A DNA stretch of 38,772 nt from an uncultured Methylococcaceae bacterium (GTDB lineage: Bacteria; Pseudomonadota; Gammaproteobacteria; Methylococcales; Methylomonadaceae). Location of the stretch: positions 1 through 38,772 of the forward strand of contig CAJAWH010000009.1 of the NCBI GenBank assembly GCA_903945605.1, given 5' to 3'. Positions 1 through 8,908 of this stretch are shown piece by piece; the stretch's first letter is position 1, and each line of letters starts with the position of its first letter. Made by a program: the position numbers and the translations under genes. Below the pieces are notes generated by a model. The model was not told the origin of the DNA. It searched no databases and saw only the letters and a list, made by a program, of their open reading frames with translations.

Positions 1-1
1 C

Positions 2-619
2 CAGCAGACAGTTCTGCAGATTGGGGGATTGGGTTGGGAGCATGAATTTGTTGATTGTTTGCTCTATAAAAACTATACAATCTTGGATGCCAAGCACTTG
101 GGCTGTGCCCATGCCAGAAAAATACAGGCCAAAGCTTACCGGTTGCCTTTGCAAAGCGATAGCGTGGATATGATTATTGTGCCACATTTGCTTGAATTTG
201 ATGCGTTCCGTTTTCAGACTATGCGCGAAATTGAGCGGGTGCTAAAGCCTGAAGGCATTTTTTTGGCCTTAAATTTTAACCCTTGGTGTATGTGGATACG
301 CTGCCAATACTTATGGGACAGGCATCTGGCCGATTCTTGGAAAGGCCATTTTATCGGTCGTCCGCGTATTTTGGATTGGCTTAAGCTGTTAAATTTTGAG
401 GCGGTGCAATCTTCAGATTTTATGCTGGAGAAGGTGGTCACCCGCAATGGCAAGTACATTGCCAAAGGCAACCCGATTGCCTCAACTGCTTATGCCATAA
501 AGGCCATCAAGCGGCGCTACAATTTAATCCCGTTAACGCCAGTGGCGGATGCTAAGCACCGTCTGGTTATGGCAAACAGTATGAGCCGCACGGCGGCGCA
601 AAACAAGCAATATGACTGA
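2..619 (+). CDS. YafS-like class I SAM-dependent methyltransferase, 5'-truncated by window edge
   Basis: The reading frame is open from the first bases, and the residues before the first possible start codon (TTG at 29) still read like a methyltransferase motif I (LQIGGLGWE), so the true start lies outside the window. The visible part has the acidic post-I and motif IV region ([15 protein letters not shown]), then [13 protein letters not shown], as in class I SAM methyltransferases. The C-terminal half ([12 protein letters not shown], then IPLTPV) resembles E. coli YafS, which also sits directly upstream of rnhA. The stop overlaps the rnhA start by 8 bases, which suggests translational coupling. 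The substrate is unknown. The assignment rests on motif resemblance plus synteny. Confidence 0.8.
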   Translation, partial: QQTVLQIGGLGWEHEFVDCLLYKNYTILDAKHLGCAHARKIQAKAYRLPLQSDSVDMIIVPHLLEFDAFRFQTMREIERVLKPEGIFLALNFNPWCMWIRCQYLWDRHLADSWKGHFIGRPRILDWLKLLNFEAVQSSDFMLEKVVTRNGKYIAKGNPIASTAYAIKAIKRRYNLIPLTPVADAKHRLVMANSMSRTAAQNKQYD

Positions 620-1055
620 ATCCGTTATTATTTATACCGATGGTGCCTGTAAGGGCAACCCTGGCCCGGGTGGTTGGGGGGTGTTGTTGCGCTATAAAGG
701 TGCCGCCAAGGAATTGAGTGGCGGCGAGGCGCTCACCACCAACAACCGCATGGAGCTGATGGCGGCTATTGCCGCACTAGAATCACTAAATCGGCCTTGT
801 CGGGTGGAGCTTATCAGCGATTCAAAATATGTCCTGCAAGGTATCACTGAATGGCTGCCCAATTGGAAAAAGCGTGGCTGGAAAACTGCCGCCAAAACCG
901 CTGTCAAAAATGAGGATTTATGGCGTCGGTTGGACACTGCCATGTCCGGTCATCAGATTGAATGGAAATGGGTCAAAGGCCATTCCGGTAACCAAGGCAA
1001 CGAACGCGCCGATGCTTTGGCCAATGTTGCCATTGCTTCGTTGGGTAACCGCTAG
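612..1055 (+). CDS. rnhA: Ribonuclease HI
   Basis: Ribonuclease HI cleaves the RNA strand of RNA-DNA hybrids, for example Okazaki primers and R-loops, in the cytoplasm. At 147 residues it is close to the E. coli length of 155. The catalytic carboxylates are visible: D10 in [17 protein letters not shown]48 in NNRMELMA, D70 in ISDSKYV and D134 in GNERADALA, with the assisting histidine at H124 (KGHSGN). The basic handle region ([12 protein letters not shown]) is present. It overlaps the upstream methyltransferase gene by 8 bases, as in the yafS-rnhA arrangement of enterobacteria. The usual next partner, dnaQ, is absent; a convergent HNH gene lies 8 bases downstream. Confidence 0.97.
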   Translation: MTESVIIYTDGACKGNPGPGGWGVLLRYKGAAKELSGGEALTTNNRMELMAAIAALESLNRPCRVELISDSKYVLQGITEWLPNWKKRGWKTAAKTAVKNEDLWRRLDTAMSGHQIEWKWVKGHSGNQGNERADALANVAIASLGNR

Positions 1056-1063
1056 CCCCAATT

Positions 1064-1447
1064 TTATTTTTTGCTGTCCAACAGGGTTTTCAAGTTGGCA
1101 AACGGGTTATGTTTTGCCTCCGGTGCTGTGGCTTTGGCGGTTTGGCTGCTAATGCCATAACGGGTTTCTTCGTAACGCTGATGCTCGTTGTCGTGGCAAT
1201 AAAGGCAGAGCAGTTCCCAATTGCTGCCATCGGCAGGGTTAAAGTCATGGTCGTGGTTTTTATGGTGCACGGTCAATTCAGCCAAGTTTTTATGGGTGAA
1301 TTCCCGTGTGCAGCGCCCGCAAATCCACGGGTACATTTTTAATGCCTGACCGCGATAAGATTGTTCCCTTAAGGTTTGGTTGCGCCTCGCCTCGGCCACG
1401 ATCTCGTTCAGTTTGGTTTTGTCGGTAATGGTTTTTTTCTGGGGCAT
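1064..1447 (-). CDS. yajD: YajD-like HNH nuclease family protein
   Basis: This small HNH-fold protein closely resembles E. coli YajD; its cellular role is not established. I chose the ATG at 1447 (127 residues) over the upstream GTG at 1558, because the extra 37 residues look non-conserved while the rest matches the family length. Zinc-type cysteine pairs C43-x2-C46 and C81-x2-C84 frame the HNH core: H61-H62 (ELTVHHKNHDHD), the DGSNWELL segment, and H85/H89 in CHDNEH. The C-terminus (NPFANLKTLL) also matches YajD. It is convergent with rnhA, and no terminator is visible in the 8-base gap. Nuclease activity is inferred from the motif only. Confidence 0.88.
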   Translation of the reverse strand: MPQKKTITDKTKLNEIVAEARRNQTLREQSYRGQALKMYPWICGRCTREFTHKNLAELTVHHKNHDHDFNPADGSNWELLCLYCHDNEHQRYEETRYGISSQTAKATAPEAKHNPFANLKTLLDSKK

Positions 1448-1561
1448 AGTTTTCACTGGGCTGATTGGATTACTACCGGAATCATAGCCGATTTTGTAGC
1501 CAATATCACTTGTAAATGCGTAAAAATTACCCGTACAAGGGAGGGGGCGAGAGGCCACTAA

Positions 1562-2611
1562 TTAGTTATAACCCTGCGGGTTTTTGGTCTGCCACGCCCA
1601 AGTGTCAGCCACCATGTCATCCAAGCTTTTTTCCACTTGCCAGCCCAGTTCCTTTAAGGCCAAAGCAGGGTCGGCAAAAAACTCGGCCAAGTCGCCCGCT
1701 CGTCTGGGGGCGATTTTATAATTGATTGTTTGTCCCGTCACCCGCTCAAAAGCACTGACAATTTCTAATACGCTATAGCCTTTGCCCGCACCCAGGTTAT
1801 AAGCCTTGCAAGCGCCACCGCTGAACAAATCGCCTTGCAAGGCGGTAATCGCCTTAATATGCCCTTTGACCAAGTCCACCACATGAATATAATCGCGGAT
1901 ACCGGTGCCGTCAGGGGTAGGGTAGTCGTCGCCAAACACTGACAGTTGCGCCAGTTTGCCAATGGCGACTTGCGACACATAAGGCATCAGGTTGTTGGGG
2001 ATGCCGTTGGGGTCTTCGCCGATCAGGCCGCTGTCATGTGCACCGATGGGGTTAAAATAACGTAGCAGGGCAATTTTCCACGGATTTTCCGCTTGCGCCA
2101 GTTGGTCAGCGGTGGATACATCACGCAGGATGTCTTCAACCATCGCTTTAGTGCGCCCATAAGGGTTGACTGCCGCCATTGGGAAATGTTCGACATACTG
2201 GGTGGAAGGCGGTTCACCATAGACGGTTGCCGAGGAGCTGAACACCATTTGTTTGACGTTGGCTTGCTGCATGGCTTCGATCAGTACAATGCTGCCGTAG
2301 ACGTTGTTTTCAAAATAACGTAAAGGTTGCTGGCAAGATTCACCCACGGCTTTAAGACCGGCGAAATGGATGACTGTGTCGATGGCTTGTTCTTGGAAAA
2401 TGACGGTCAGGGCGGCTTTGTCACGGATATCGGCTGGGTAAAATTTTAGGGTTTTGCCGGTGATTTGTTGCACTCGTGCCAGCGATTCGTATTTGCTGTT
2501 GCACAAGTTGTCGACAACCACCACATCAAAGCCTGCTTGCAGCAATTCCAGGCAGGCATGGCTGCCTATGTAGCCTGCACCACCGGTCACTAATATCGTC
2601 TGCTTGTTCAT
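1562..2611 (-). CDS. galE: UDP-glucose 4-epimerase
   Basis: GalE interconverts UDP-glucose and UDP-galactose (Leloir pathway, and sugar-nucleotide supply for polysaccharides) using bound NAD. The 349 residues form an extended short-chain dehydrogenase: the NAD-binding GGAGYIGSH near residue 10, FSSSATVYG near 124-132, and the catalytic Y151-x3-K155 (NPYGRTK). The later segment SGGACKAYNLGAGKGYS is typical of epimerases. A strong Shine-Dalgarno sequence (GGAGG) lies 5 bases upstream of the ATG at 2611. It sits 17 bases after the CorC-like gene, in the position held by lnt in E. coli, so it may be cotranscribed with the ybeZ-ybeY-ybeX group. Confidence 0.95.
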   Translation of the reverse strand: MNKQTILVTGGAGYIGSHACLELLQAGFDVVVVDNLCNSKYESLARVQQITGKTLKFYPADIRDKAALTVIFQEQAIDTVIHFAGLKAVGESCQQPLRYFENNVYGSIVLIEAMQQANVKQMVFSSSATVYGEPPSTQYVEHFPMAAVNPYGRTKAMVEDILRDVSTADQLAQAENPWKIALLRYFNPIGAHDSGLIGEDPNGIPNNLMPYVSQVAIGKLAQLSVFGDDYPTPDGTGIRDYIHVVDLVKGHIKAITALQGDLFSGGACKAYNLGAGKGYSVLEIVSAFERVTGQTINYKIAPRRAGDLAEFFADPALALKELGWQVEKSLDDMVADTWAWQTKNPQGYN

Positions 2612-2628
2612 GTTTTCCTCCGTCAGGT

Positions 2629-3471
2629 TTATTTGTTGATTTTGAGTTTTAATAAATGCACGCGGCGGTTATCGGCGCGGATCACTTCAAAGCGCAGGTG
2701 GTCCACCACCAGTATTTCGCCTTTTTTGGGCATGTGACCCAGTTCGCCGACAATAAAGCCGCCGATGGTGTCGTATTCATCTGAGGCGAATGCGGTTGCA
2801 AAATAGTCGTCAAATTCTTCAATGGGCGTTAACGCCTTAATCATGTATTCAAATTCATTACGCTGGATGATGTAGCTTTCATCATCGTGGTCGTCATGTT
2901 CATCTTCAATTTCGCCGACAATTTGCTCCAGCACGTCTTCGATGGTGACCAGGCCGGAGGCTTGCCCGTATTCGTCGATAACGATGGCCATGTGGTTGCC
3001 ATTGGTGCGCAATTCTTTCAACAGTACGTTCAGGCGTTTGCTTTCGGGTACGATGGTGGCGGGGCGCATGATTTCTTGCACCGTGGCAATTTTGTTTTGC
3101 AGCACCTGCGCCAGCAAGTCTTTGGCAAGCAATACGCCGACCACGTTGCTGCGGTCATCGGCGATCACCGGATAGCGGGAGTGGCAGAATTCTATGACTA
3201 GTGGATAAATATCAACTAGATTAGCATGTTGTGGCACGACCACCATTTGTGCACGGGGTATCATAATGTCCCTGACGCGCATTTGCGACACTTGCAGCAC
3301 GCCTTCAATCATTGATAAGGCATCGGTATCCAATAGACGCTTTTCACGCGCTTCCCTTAATATTTCCAACAGGTCATCAAGGTCTTGGGGCTCCCCAGTC
3401 AGTAAGTGGGTGATTTTATCAACCCAGCTTTTCTGTGGGGAGTGTCTACTAGGAGGTTGGCCGTCGCTCAT
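2629..3471 (-). CDS. ybeX: CorC/YbeX family CBS-domain protein
   Basis: This 280-residue protein belongs to the HlyC/CorC family (CorC, YbeX), linked to Mg/Co efflux and, more recently, to ribosome and RNA homeostasis. An acidic N-terminal leader is followed by two CBS motifs: about residues 70-130 (VRDIMIPRAQMVVV, then SRYPVIADD) and about 133-195 (VQEIMRPATIVPES, then GLVTIEDVLEQIVGEI). A CorC_HlyC C-terminal domain (DEYDTIGGFIVGELGHMPKKG) completes it. No DUF21 membrane segment is present, so it is probably soluble. It overlaps the end of ybeY by 4 bases (ATGA type), so the two are translationally coupled. The family is clear; the ion-efflux role is disputed. Confidence 0.94.
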   Translation of the reverse strand: MSDGQPPSRHSPQKSWVDKITHLLTGEPQDLDDLLEILREAREKRLLDTDALSMIEGVLQVSQMRVRDIMIPRAQMVVVPQHANLVDIYPLVIEFCHSRYPVIADDRSNVVGVLLAKDLLAQVLQNKIATVQEIMRPATIVPESKRLNVLLKELRTNGNHMAIVIDEYGQASGLVTIEDVLEQIVGEIEDEHDDHDDESYIIQRNEFEYMIKALTPIEEFDDYFATAFASDEYDTIGGFIVGELGHMPKKGEILVVDHLRFEVIRADNRRVHLLKLKINK

Positions 3472-3947
3472 GGGGTTGTCACCTGAATATAAGGGTTTTT
3501 GATGTTTAAGGAGTGGAGGATGCTGATTTCTTTGCTTTCCATGAGGTCTGCTTCATTATCGTCCAGATGGTCATAACCCAGCAGATGCAATACGCCGTGG
3601 ACAATAATATGTGCCCAATGGTCTGCCAAGGGCTTGTGCTGTTGTTGGGCTTCGTCCTGCAAAACCGGCGCACAAATGACCAGATCACCCAGTAGGTTTA
3701 TGGGCATGTCTGCCATGCCTGCGAGTGCTTCGGGTAATTCAAACGGAAAACTCAAGATATTGGTGGGGCCTTGTTTTTGCCGGTATTGGCTGTTTAGCTC
3801 GGCGCTTTCTTCAGTATCGACAATACGCACGACAATTTCAGTGTCGTGGGCATAGTCAGCCAAGGCGGCATCAACCCATTGCTGGAGTTGCTTTAGCGCG
3901 GGCAGGTCGGCGCATTGGCTTGCCACCTGAATGTCCAATAGGTTCAT
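3468..3947 (-). CDS. ybeY: Endoribonuclease YbeY (16S rRNA maturation)
   Basis: YbeY is a zinc-dependent single-strand endoribonuclease needed for 16S rRNA 3'-end maturation and ribosome quality control. The diagnostic metal site is complete: H117-x3-H121-x5-H127 in HGVLHLLGYDH, followed by the acidic D129/D130. The upstream conserved segment PTNILSFPFE (about 61-70) and LGDLVIC (86-92) are also present. The 159 residues fit the family. It overlaps the ybeZ stop and the ybeX start by 4 bases each, forming a tightly coupled ybeZ-ybeY-ybeX set as in E. coli. Confidence 0.97.
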   Translation of the reverse strand: MNLLDIQVASQCADLPALKQLQQWVDAALADYAHDTEIVVRIVDTEESAELNSQYRQKQGPTNILSFPFELPEALAGMADMPINLLGDLVICAPVLQDEAQQQHKPLADHWAHIIVHGVLHLLGYDHLDDNEADLMESKEISILHSLNIKNPYIQVTTP

Positions 3948-4921
3948 AAGGCAGATTTTGCCGATTGTTCGTAGGCTTCATAGGCCAGCACAATACGCTG
4001 CACGAGCGGGTGGCGGACGACATCGCGGGCATTAAAGAAGGTGAAGCTGATGCCTTCAATGTCTTTCAGCACTTCCAGCACATGGCGTAGCCCGGACATT
4101 TTTTCGTTGGGCAAGTCAATCTGTGTGACATCGCCGGTGACCACAGCGGTTGAGCCGAAACCTACGCGGGTCAGGAACATTTTAATTTGCTCGACCGTGG
4201 TGTTTTGTGCTTCATCTAAGATGATAAAGGCATCGTTAAGTGTCCGCCCGCGCATGAACGCCAATGGCGCCACTTCAATGATGCCACGGTCAATCATTTT
4301 TTCCACCCGTTCAAAGCCCAGCATTTCGTATAAGGCATCGTACAGGGGGCGCAAATACGGATCGACTTTTTGCGCCATATCGCCCGGCAAAAAGCCCAGT
4401 TTTTCACCAGCTTCGACGGCGGGGCGCACCAAAATGATTTTTCTTACCCGCTCGGTCTGTAAAGCTTCTATGGCACAGGCCACTGCGAGATAAGTTTTAC
4501 CGGTACCGGCTGGCCCGACACCAAAATTGATGTCGTGGGACATAATTTTTTTAAGGTATTCCTGCTGGTTGGGGCCACGGCCTTTGATCAGGCCAAACTT
4601 GGTTTTGATCGACACCAGAGGCGGGCTATTGCCAGGGGGGGCATCATTGAGCAGTTGTTCAATCGAAGCATCTTGCATGGCAAGGTGAATGGCTTCTGCG
4701 GTCAATTGCTCTTGGGCGGTGCTGTCGAATAATTTTTGCATCAGCACACAAGCGGCCTTTACGGCAGGGTCTAGTCCGGTCACTTTAAACTGATTGCCAC
4801 GGTTGGCAATTTCCACTTGCAAGCGGGTTTCTATTTGCCGCAAATGGGTATCAAGCTGGCCGCAAAAATTGGATAACCGGTGGTTGTCGTCGGGAATTAA
4901 AGCTATTTCCTGTGAAATCAT
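3944..4921 (-). CDS. ybeZ: PhoH-like ATPase YbeZ
   Basis: YbeZ is a PhoH-family P-loop ATPase that works with YbeY in RNA metabolism. The 325 residues include an N-terminal KH-like portion (to about residue 95), Walker A G136-PAGTGKT at 136-143, and a Walker B-type strand (AFIILDEAQNTT, about 231-242). Then come the sensor-like FLTRVGFGSTAVVTGD and the conserved VRHPLVQRIVLAYE end. The start ATG lies 9 bases after the miaB stop, and the stop overlaps ybeY by 4 bases. This order (miaB, ybeZ, ybeY, ybeX) is the classic gammaproteobacterial one and supports cotranscription from the miaB promoter. Confidence 0.96.
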   Translation of the reverse strand: MISQEIALIPDDNHRLSNFCGQLDTHLRQIETRLQVEIANRGNQFKVTGLDPAVKAACVLMQKLFDSTAQEQLTAEAIHLAMQDASIEQLLNDAPPGNSPPLVSIKTKFGLIKGRGPNQQEYLKKIMSHDINFGVGPAGTGKTYLAVACAIEALQTERVRKIILVRPAVEAGEKLGFLPGDMAQKVDPYLRPLYDALYEMLGFERVEKMIDRGIIEVAPLAFMRGRTLNDAFIILDEAQNTTVEQIKMFLTRVGFGSTAVVTGDVTQIDLPNEKMSGLRHVLEVLKDIEGISFTFFNARDVVRHPLVQRIVLAYEAYEQSAKSAL

Positions 4922-4930
4922 GATGATGCT

Positions 4931-6295
4931 TTATTGCTGGGCGGTTAGTTGTGCGGCATTGGCTGCTACCGCCGCTACCATGCGCCCGCGTAATGAGTTG
5001 GGTTGGGCTTCGGTGATCAGCACATCGACAAATTGCCCGGCAAGTCGTGGGTGACCAATAAAGTTGACCACCCGGTTGTTTTCGGTGCGGCCCTGCATTT
5101 GCAGTGGGTTCTTTTTGGACGGCCCTTCCACCAGTACTGTTTGGACGGTATCAACCATGTTTTGGGCAATGGTCATGGCCATGCCGTTGATAAGGCTTTG
5201 GAAGCGTTCCAGCCGTTGTTTCTTGACCGCCATAGGCACGGTGTCCGGCAATTCGGCAGCGGGTGTGCCGGGGCGAGGGCTGTAGATAAAGCTGAACGAC
5301 AAGTCGAACCCCACTTTTTCGACAAATGACAGGGTTTGTTCAAATTCTTCATCGGTTTCACCGGGAAAACCAATGATAAAATCGGAAGATAGGCAAATAT
5401 CGGGACGTACTAAGCGTAATTTTCTAATGATGTCGAGATAATCGGATTGGCTATGACCGCGTTTCATTTTTTTCAGGATGCTGTCCGAACCGCTTTGCAC
5501 CGGCAAATGCAAATGATTGACCAATTGGGGTATTTCGGCAAAGGCTTCAATCAAGCTGTCAGTAAATTCCACCGGATGCGAGGTGGTGAAACGGATGCGG
5601 CCGATGCCGTCAATGGCGGCGACATAATGCAACAGCAGGGCAAAATCAGCAATATCGCCATCATCCATCACACCACGGTAGGCATTGACATTTTGCCCGA
5701 GCAGGTTGACTTCGCGCACACCTTGTTTAGCCAAGGCGGTGATCTCCGCCAACACATCGTCTAGGGGCCGGCTGATTTCTTCGCCGCGTGTGTAAGGCAC
5801 AACGCAAAAGGTACAATATTTGCTGCAGCCTTCCATCACCGACACAAAGGCTTTGGGGCCTTCGGCACGGGGTTCTGGCATGGCATCAAATTTTTCGATT
5901 TCAGGAAACGAAATATCGACCACGGGGCGGTGTTTGTCACGCACTTGGTCAAGCAATTGCGGCAACCTGTGCAAGGTTTGCGGGCCGAACACCATGTCAA
6001 CAAAAGGCGCGCGTTTTTGTATGTCCGCGCCTTCTTGGCTGGCGACACAGCCGCCCACGCCGATAATCACATCGGGGCGTTTTTCTTTGATGATGCGCCA
6101 TTGCCCCAGCGCCGAAAAGACCTTTTCTTGGGCTTTTTCACGGATAGAGCAGGTGTTGAGCAGCAGCACATCGGCTAGCTTGGGGTCGTCGATCAATTCA
6201 AAACCGTGCGAAGCGTTTAACACATCACGCATTTTGTCAGAGTCGTACTCATTCATCTGACAGCCATTGGTTTGAATATAAAGTTTTTGTGCCAT
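4931..6295 (-). CDS. miaB: tRNA-2-methylthio-N6-dimethylallyladenosine synthase
   Basis: MiaB is a radical-SAM methylthiotransferase that adds the 2-methylthio group to i6A37 of tRNAs reading UNN codons. All expected iron-sulfur ligands are visible in the 454 residues: the N-terminal auxiliary cluster cysteines C12, C49 and C83, and the radical-SAM triad C157-x3-C161-x2-C164 (CSKYCTFC). Further family marks are [29 protein letters not shown] and [20 protein letters not shown] domain follows at about 377-445. It is the first gene of the miaB-ybeZ-ybeY-ybeX run; a candidate promoter lies in the 132-base gap upstream. Confidence 0.97.
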   Translation of the reverse strand: MAQKLYIQTNGCQMNEYDSDKMRDVLNASHGFELIDDPKLADVLLLNTCSIREKAQEKVFSALGQWRIIKEKRPDVIIGVGGCVASQEGADIQKRAPFVDMVFGPQTLHRLPQLLDQVRDKHRPVVDISFPEIEKFDAMPEPRAEGPKAFVSVMEGCSKYCTFCVVPYTRGEEISRPLDDVLAEITALAKQGVREVNLLGQNVNAYRGVMDDGDIADFALLLHYVAAIDGIGRIRFTTSHPVEFTDSLIEAFAEIPQLVNHLHLPVQSGSDSILKKMKRGHSQSDYLDIIRKLRLVRPDICLSSDFIIGFPGETDEEFEQTLSFVEKVGFDLSFSFIYSPRPGTPAAELPDTVPMAVKKQRLERFQSLINGMAMTIAQNMVDTVQTVLVEGPSKKNPLQMQGRTENNRVVNFIGHPRLAGQFVDVLITEAQPNSLRGRMVAAVAANAAQLTAQQ

Positions 6296-6377
6296 AGTTC
6301 CGTTAAGTGTTTTTAAACTAAATTGTGCCGATTATTCAGGCAAAATTTATTGCTAAGCGTATCCGCCATTGGTTTTC

Positions 6378-6406
6378 ATTATACCTGAACGTGAAATTTA
6401 CGCTAA
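6378..6406 (-). promoter_or_regulatory. Candidate sigma-70 promoter for miaB operon
   Basis: On the minus strand a perfect TATAAT (6383-6378) lies 17 bases after a weak TTAGCG (6406-6401). Transcription would start about 75 bases upstream of the miaB ATG. The -10 match and the spacing are good and the -35 is poor, so this is a prediction only. Confidence 0.45.
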
Positions 6407-6427
6407 TAGCCGTTAGGGTAACTGATT

Positions 6428-7939
6428 TTATTGGCTTTGCCGGTCAAGTTTGCGGTAGCTGATGGCTTCACCCAAATGCACTAGCCCTATTGTCTCGCAA
6501 CCCGCCAAATCGGCAATGGTGCGGGCCAGCTTTAAAATGCGGTGATAAGCACGGTTGGATAGGCCAAATTTGTCCATGGCTTGTTCCAGCAGTTGATGCC
6601 CTGGCTCTGACAAGCCACAAAACTGTTTGACCTCATTAGCGGACAACAGGGCGTTGGCCTTGCCCGCCCTAGCTAGGGCAAGGTTACGTGCAGCAACCAC
6701 CCGTTGGCGGATTTGGGTGCTGCTTTCTTCGCCGCCGGGCGAACCTTTGCGTAAAATTTCATGGCTGACGCGTGGCACTTCCAAGTGCATGTCTATCCTG
6801 TCCAGCAACGGGCCGGATATTTTTGCGCGATAGCGAGTGACTTGCTCGGCTGTGCAATGGCAACGTCCGGAGGCATCACCCAGATAGCCGCATGGACACG
6901 GGTTCATTGCGGCAATCAGTTGGAAGCGGGCGGGAAAATCAGTTTGCCGTGCCGCCCTAGAAATGGTGATGTGTCCGGTTTCCAAGGGTTCGCGCAGCAC
7001 TTCCAATACCTTACGGTCAAATTCGGGCAGCTCGTCTAAAAATAATGTACCGTTATGGGCCAGTGATATTTCGCCCGGGCGCGGATTGCTGCCCCCGCCC
7101 ACCAGCGCGGCTGCAGAAGCGCTATGGTGCGGGGCGCGGTAGGGTGGCCTTAGCCAGTTGCCGACATCCAAGCCTTGGTCACTGATGGAGGCAATGGCTG
7201 CTGTTTCTTGTGCCTGTTGTTCGGTCAGTTTCGGCAGTATGGTCGGCAAGCGCGAGGCAATCATGGATTTGCCCGTGCCTGGCGGGCCAATCAGCAATAA
7301 GTTGTGCGCCCCGGCAGCGGCAATTTCACAAGCGCGTTTGACGTGGTACTGCCCTTGCACATCGGCAAAATCCAAGTCAGGATGGTGTGCGTGGTTAGCG
7401 ATATGCTGATATTCGCTGGGGATCAGCTGTTGCCCGCATAAATGGGCGCAAACTTCCAACAAATGGCTGGCGGGGATAATTTCTATGCCATTGACTAATG
7501 CCGCTTCGGCAATATTTTGCCTCGGCAAAATCAGCTTGCGTCCGTTGTCACGGGCTTGTAGGGCAATTGGCAACACGCCTACAATCGGGCGCAATGCACC
7601 GCTTAATGACAACTCGCCGATACATTCGTACTGGTCTAGCTGCTGGTTGCTGATTTGCCCTGAAGCGGCCAGTATGCCCAAGGCAATCGCCAAGTCGTAA
7701 CGCCCGCCTTCTTTGGGCAGATCCGCCGGGGCAAGATTGACGGTGATGCGCTGGGCCGGAAATTCAAAATGGGCATTGATAATGGCACCACGGACGCGGT
7801 CTTTGCTTTCTTTAACGGCGGCTTCCGGCAAGCCGACAATGGATAGGGCGGGCAAGCCATTGGCGACATGCACTTCAACCGTCACCAGCGGCGCTGCAAT
7901 GCCGGAACGGCCCCGGCTATACAACACCGCTAACGGCAT
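6428..7939 (-). CDS. comM: ComM/YifB family Mg-chelatase-like AAA+ protein
   Basis: ComM is a hexameric branch-migration helicase that helps integrate DNA taken up during natural transformation; YifB is the E. coli name. The 503 residues show the N-terminal Lon-like fold (YSRGRSGIAAPLVTVEVHV, then LPKEGGRYDLAIA at about 94-106) and the AAA+ core. The core has Walker A GPPGTGKSM (about 218-226), Walker B NGTLFLDELPEF, and the sensor region AAMNPCPCGYLGD with its paired cysteines. The C-terminal Mg-chelatase domain (LSNRAYHRILKLARTIADL) is intact. It lies 58 bases downstream of ubiK, a common neighbour in gammaproteobacteria. Presence of comM alone does not prove competence. Confidence 0.95.
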   Translation of the reverse strand: MPLAVLYSRGRSGIAAPLVTVEVHVANGLPALSIVGLPEAAVKESKDRVRGAIINAHFEFPAQRITVNLAPADLPKEGGRYDLAIALGILAASGQISNQQLDQYECIGELSLSGALRPIVGVLPIALQARDNGRKLILPRQNIAEAALVNGIEIIPASHLLEVCAHLCGQQLIPSEYQHIANHAHHPDLDFADVQGQYHVKRACEIAAAGAHNLLLIGPPGTGKSMIASRLPTILPKLTEQQAQETAAIASISDQGLDVGNWLRPPYRAPHHSASAAALVGGGSNPRPGEISLAHNGTLFLDELPEFDRKVLEVLREPLETGHITISRAARQTDFPARFQLIAAMNPCPCGYLGDASGRCHCTAEQVTRYRAKISGPLLDRIDMHLEVPRVSHEILRKGSPGGEESSTQIRQRVVAARNLALARAGKANALLSANEVKQFCGLSEPGHQLLEQAMDKFGLSNRAYHRILKLARTIADLAGCETIGLVHLGEAISYRKLDRQSQ

Positions 7940-7997
7940 GGAGGCGTAATGGGGCGGTAGCCGTCAACTGTGTTTGCCCGCAGTGCCGTCAAAGCCA

Positions 7998-8279
7998 TTA
8001 CAGTTCGACTTGCGGATCGCCCGGTGATTGCGCTGCAGTGATGTTTTGTTCCATTTGGGCGACGCGTTTTTCCAGTTCTTCCAGTTTGGAGCGGGTTTTG
8101 GCCAACACCAGTTTTTGCACTTCAAATTCTTCGCGGGTCACTAGGTCGAGTTTGGCTAATGCACCTTGTAAAATGGCATGGAAGTTTTTTTCCATATCTT
8201 CTTTTAAATGGTTTAATCCGGGCGGGATTGCACCGGCTAAACGGTTGGCAATATCATCAATTGATTTCGGGTCAAACAT
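7998..8279 (-). CDS. ubiK: UbiK (YqiC/BMFP family) ubiquinone biosynthesis accessory factor
   Basis: UbiK (formerly YqiC) is a small accessory factor that assists aerobic ubiquinone synthesis, probably by linking the soluble Ubi complex with membrane lipid. The 93 residues begin with FDPKSIDDIANRLAGAIPPG, then DMEKNFHAILQGALAKLDLVTREEFEVQ, the family signature. The C-terminal half (about 55-80) is a heptad-patterned coiled coil (LAKTRSKLEELEKRVAQME). It sits just upstream of comM, as in many relatives. The window also carries ubiH, and possibly a chorismate lyase, for the same pathway. Confidence 0.9.
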   Translation of the reverse strand: MFDPKSIDDIANRLAGAIPPGLNHLKEDMEKNFHAILQGALAKLDLVTREEFEVQKLVLAKTRSKLEELEKRVAQMEQNITAAQSPGDPQVEL

Positions 8280-8338
8280 GTTGGCTTCTCTGGTTAGGGT
8301 ATCGGAAAAAAGAAACGCCTGGACAACGGGCGCTCCGG

Positions 8339-8908
8339 TCAGGCGGTAGGCATAAACGCATGTTCACGGCATAGTTGCTGTGAATCCGTGGCACTTAGCG
8401 GTAACTGGGTGAGGTTGCACAAATAAGCATCCTCATGGGCGATAAAATTGATACAGCTGTGGCAGACACCAAAACTTTTGGCATTATTGGCCTTTTGCAA
8501 TTCAGCCAAGATAGCACCGAGGGCGGTGTCGATATCACTAAATTGTTGTTGGGCCAATGCTTGTTCCGCCATTTTAAACACATCCAAAGGCTTGGTGTCA
8601 TGCAGCAGTTTTGCGCCAGCGGCAGATAACGCCAAATGGACGACGCGGCCATCTTTGCTGTCCGGATTTTTGGTCAGATAGCCTTTGCGTGCCAGCACTT
8701 GTATTGATTGCGATATTGTGCCTTTGGTCAGACCCAAATATTCCGCCACGGAGGCGGGGGTGTCGCTAAAGCGGTTGCAAACCGCCAAATATTCCAAGAC
8801 TTGGATATGCACGGGCTGTAAGCCAAGAGCGGCAAATATTTTACGTTCTTCCGAACGTAGCAGATTGCTAATGCGCTCAATAAGCCTAAATGTCAATAAC
8901 ACGTCCAT
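8339..8908 (-). CDS. MarR-family regulator with C-terminal four-cysteine module
   Basis: The first 145 residues are a MarR-type winged helix: an N-terminal dimerisation helix, a recognition helix near 59-73 (GLTKGTISQSIQVLARKG), and the wing with the conserved D85/R88 (NPDSKDGRVVHLALS). The tail is unusual for plain MarR: C149-x2-C152 (CHSC), C164 and C180 (LCREH), with H150 and H182 nearby. This pattern could hold zinc or an iron-sulfur cluster; I recall similar tails in a MarR subgroup of unknown ligand. The ATG directly follows the speE stop with no gap, so the two are likely coupled. The target promoter is unknown; the divergent speE/speA region is a plausible candidate by position. Confidence 0.85.
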   Translation of the reverse strand: MDVLLTFRLIERISNLLRSEERKIFAALGLQPVHIQVLEYLAVCNRFSDTPASVAEYLGLTKGTISQSIQVLARKGYLTKNPDSKDGRVVHLALSAAGAKLLHDTKPLDVFKMAEQALAQQQFSDIDTALGAILAELQKANNAKSFGVCHSCINFIAHEDAYLCNLTQLPLSATDSQQLCREHAFMPTA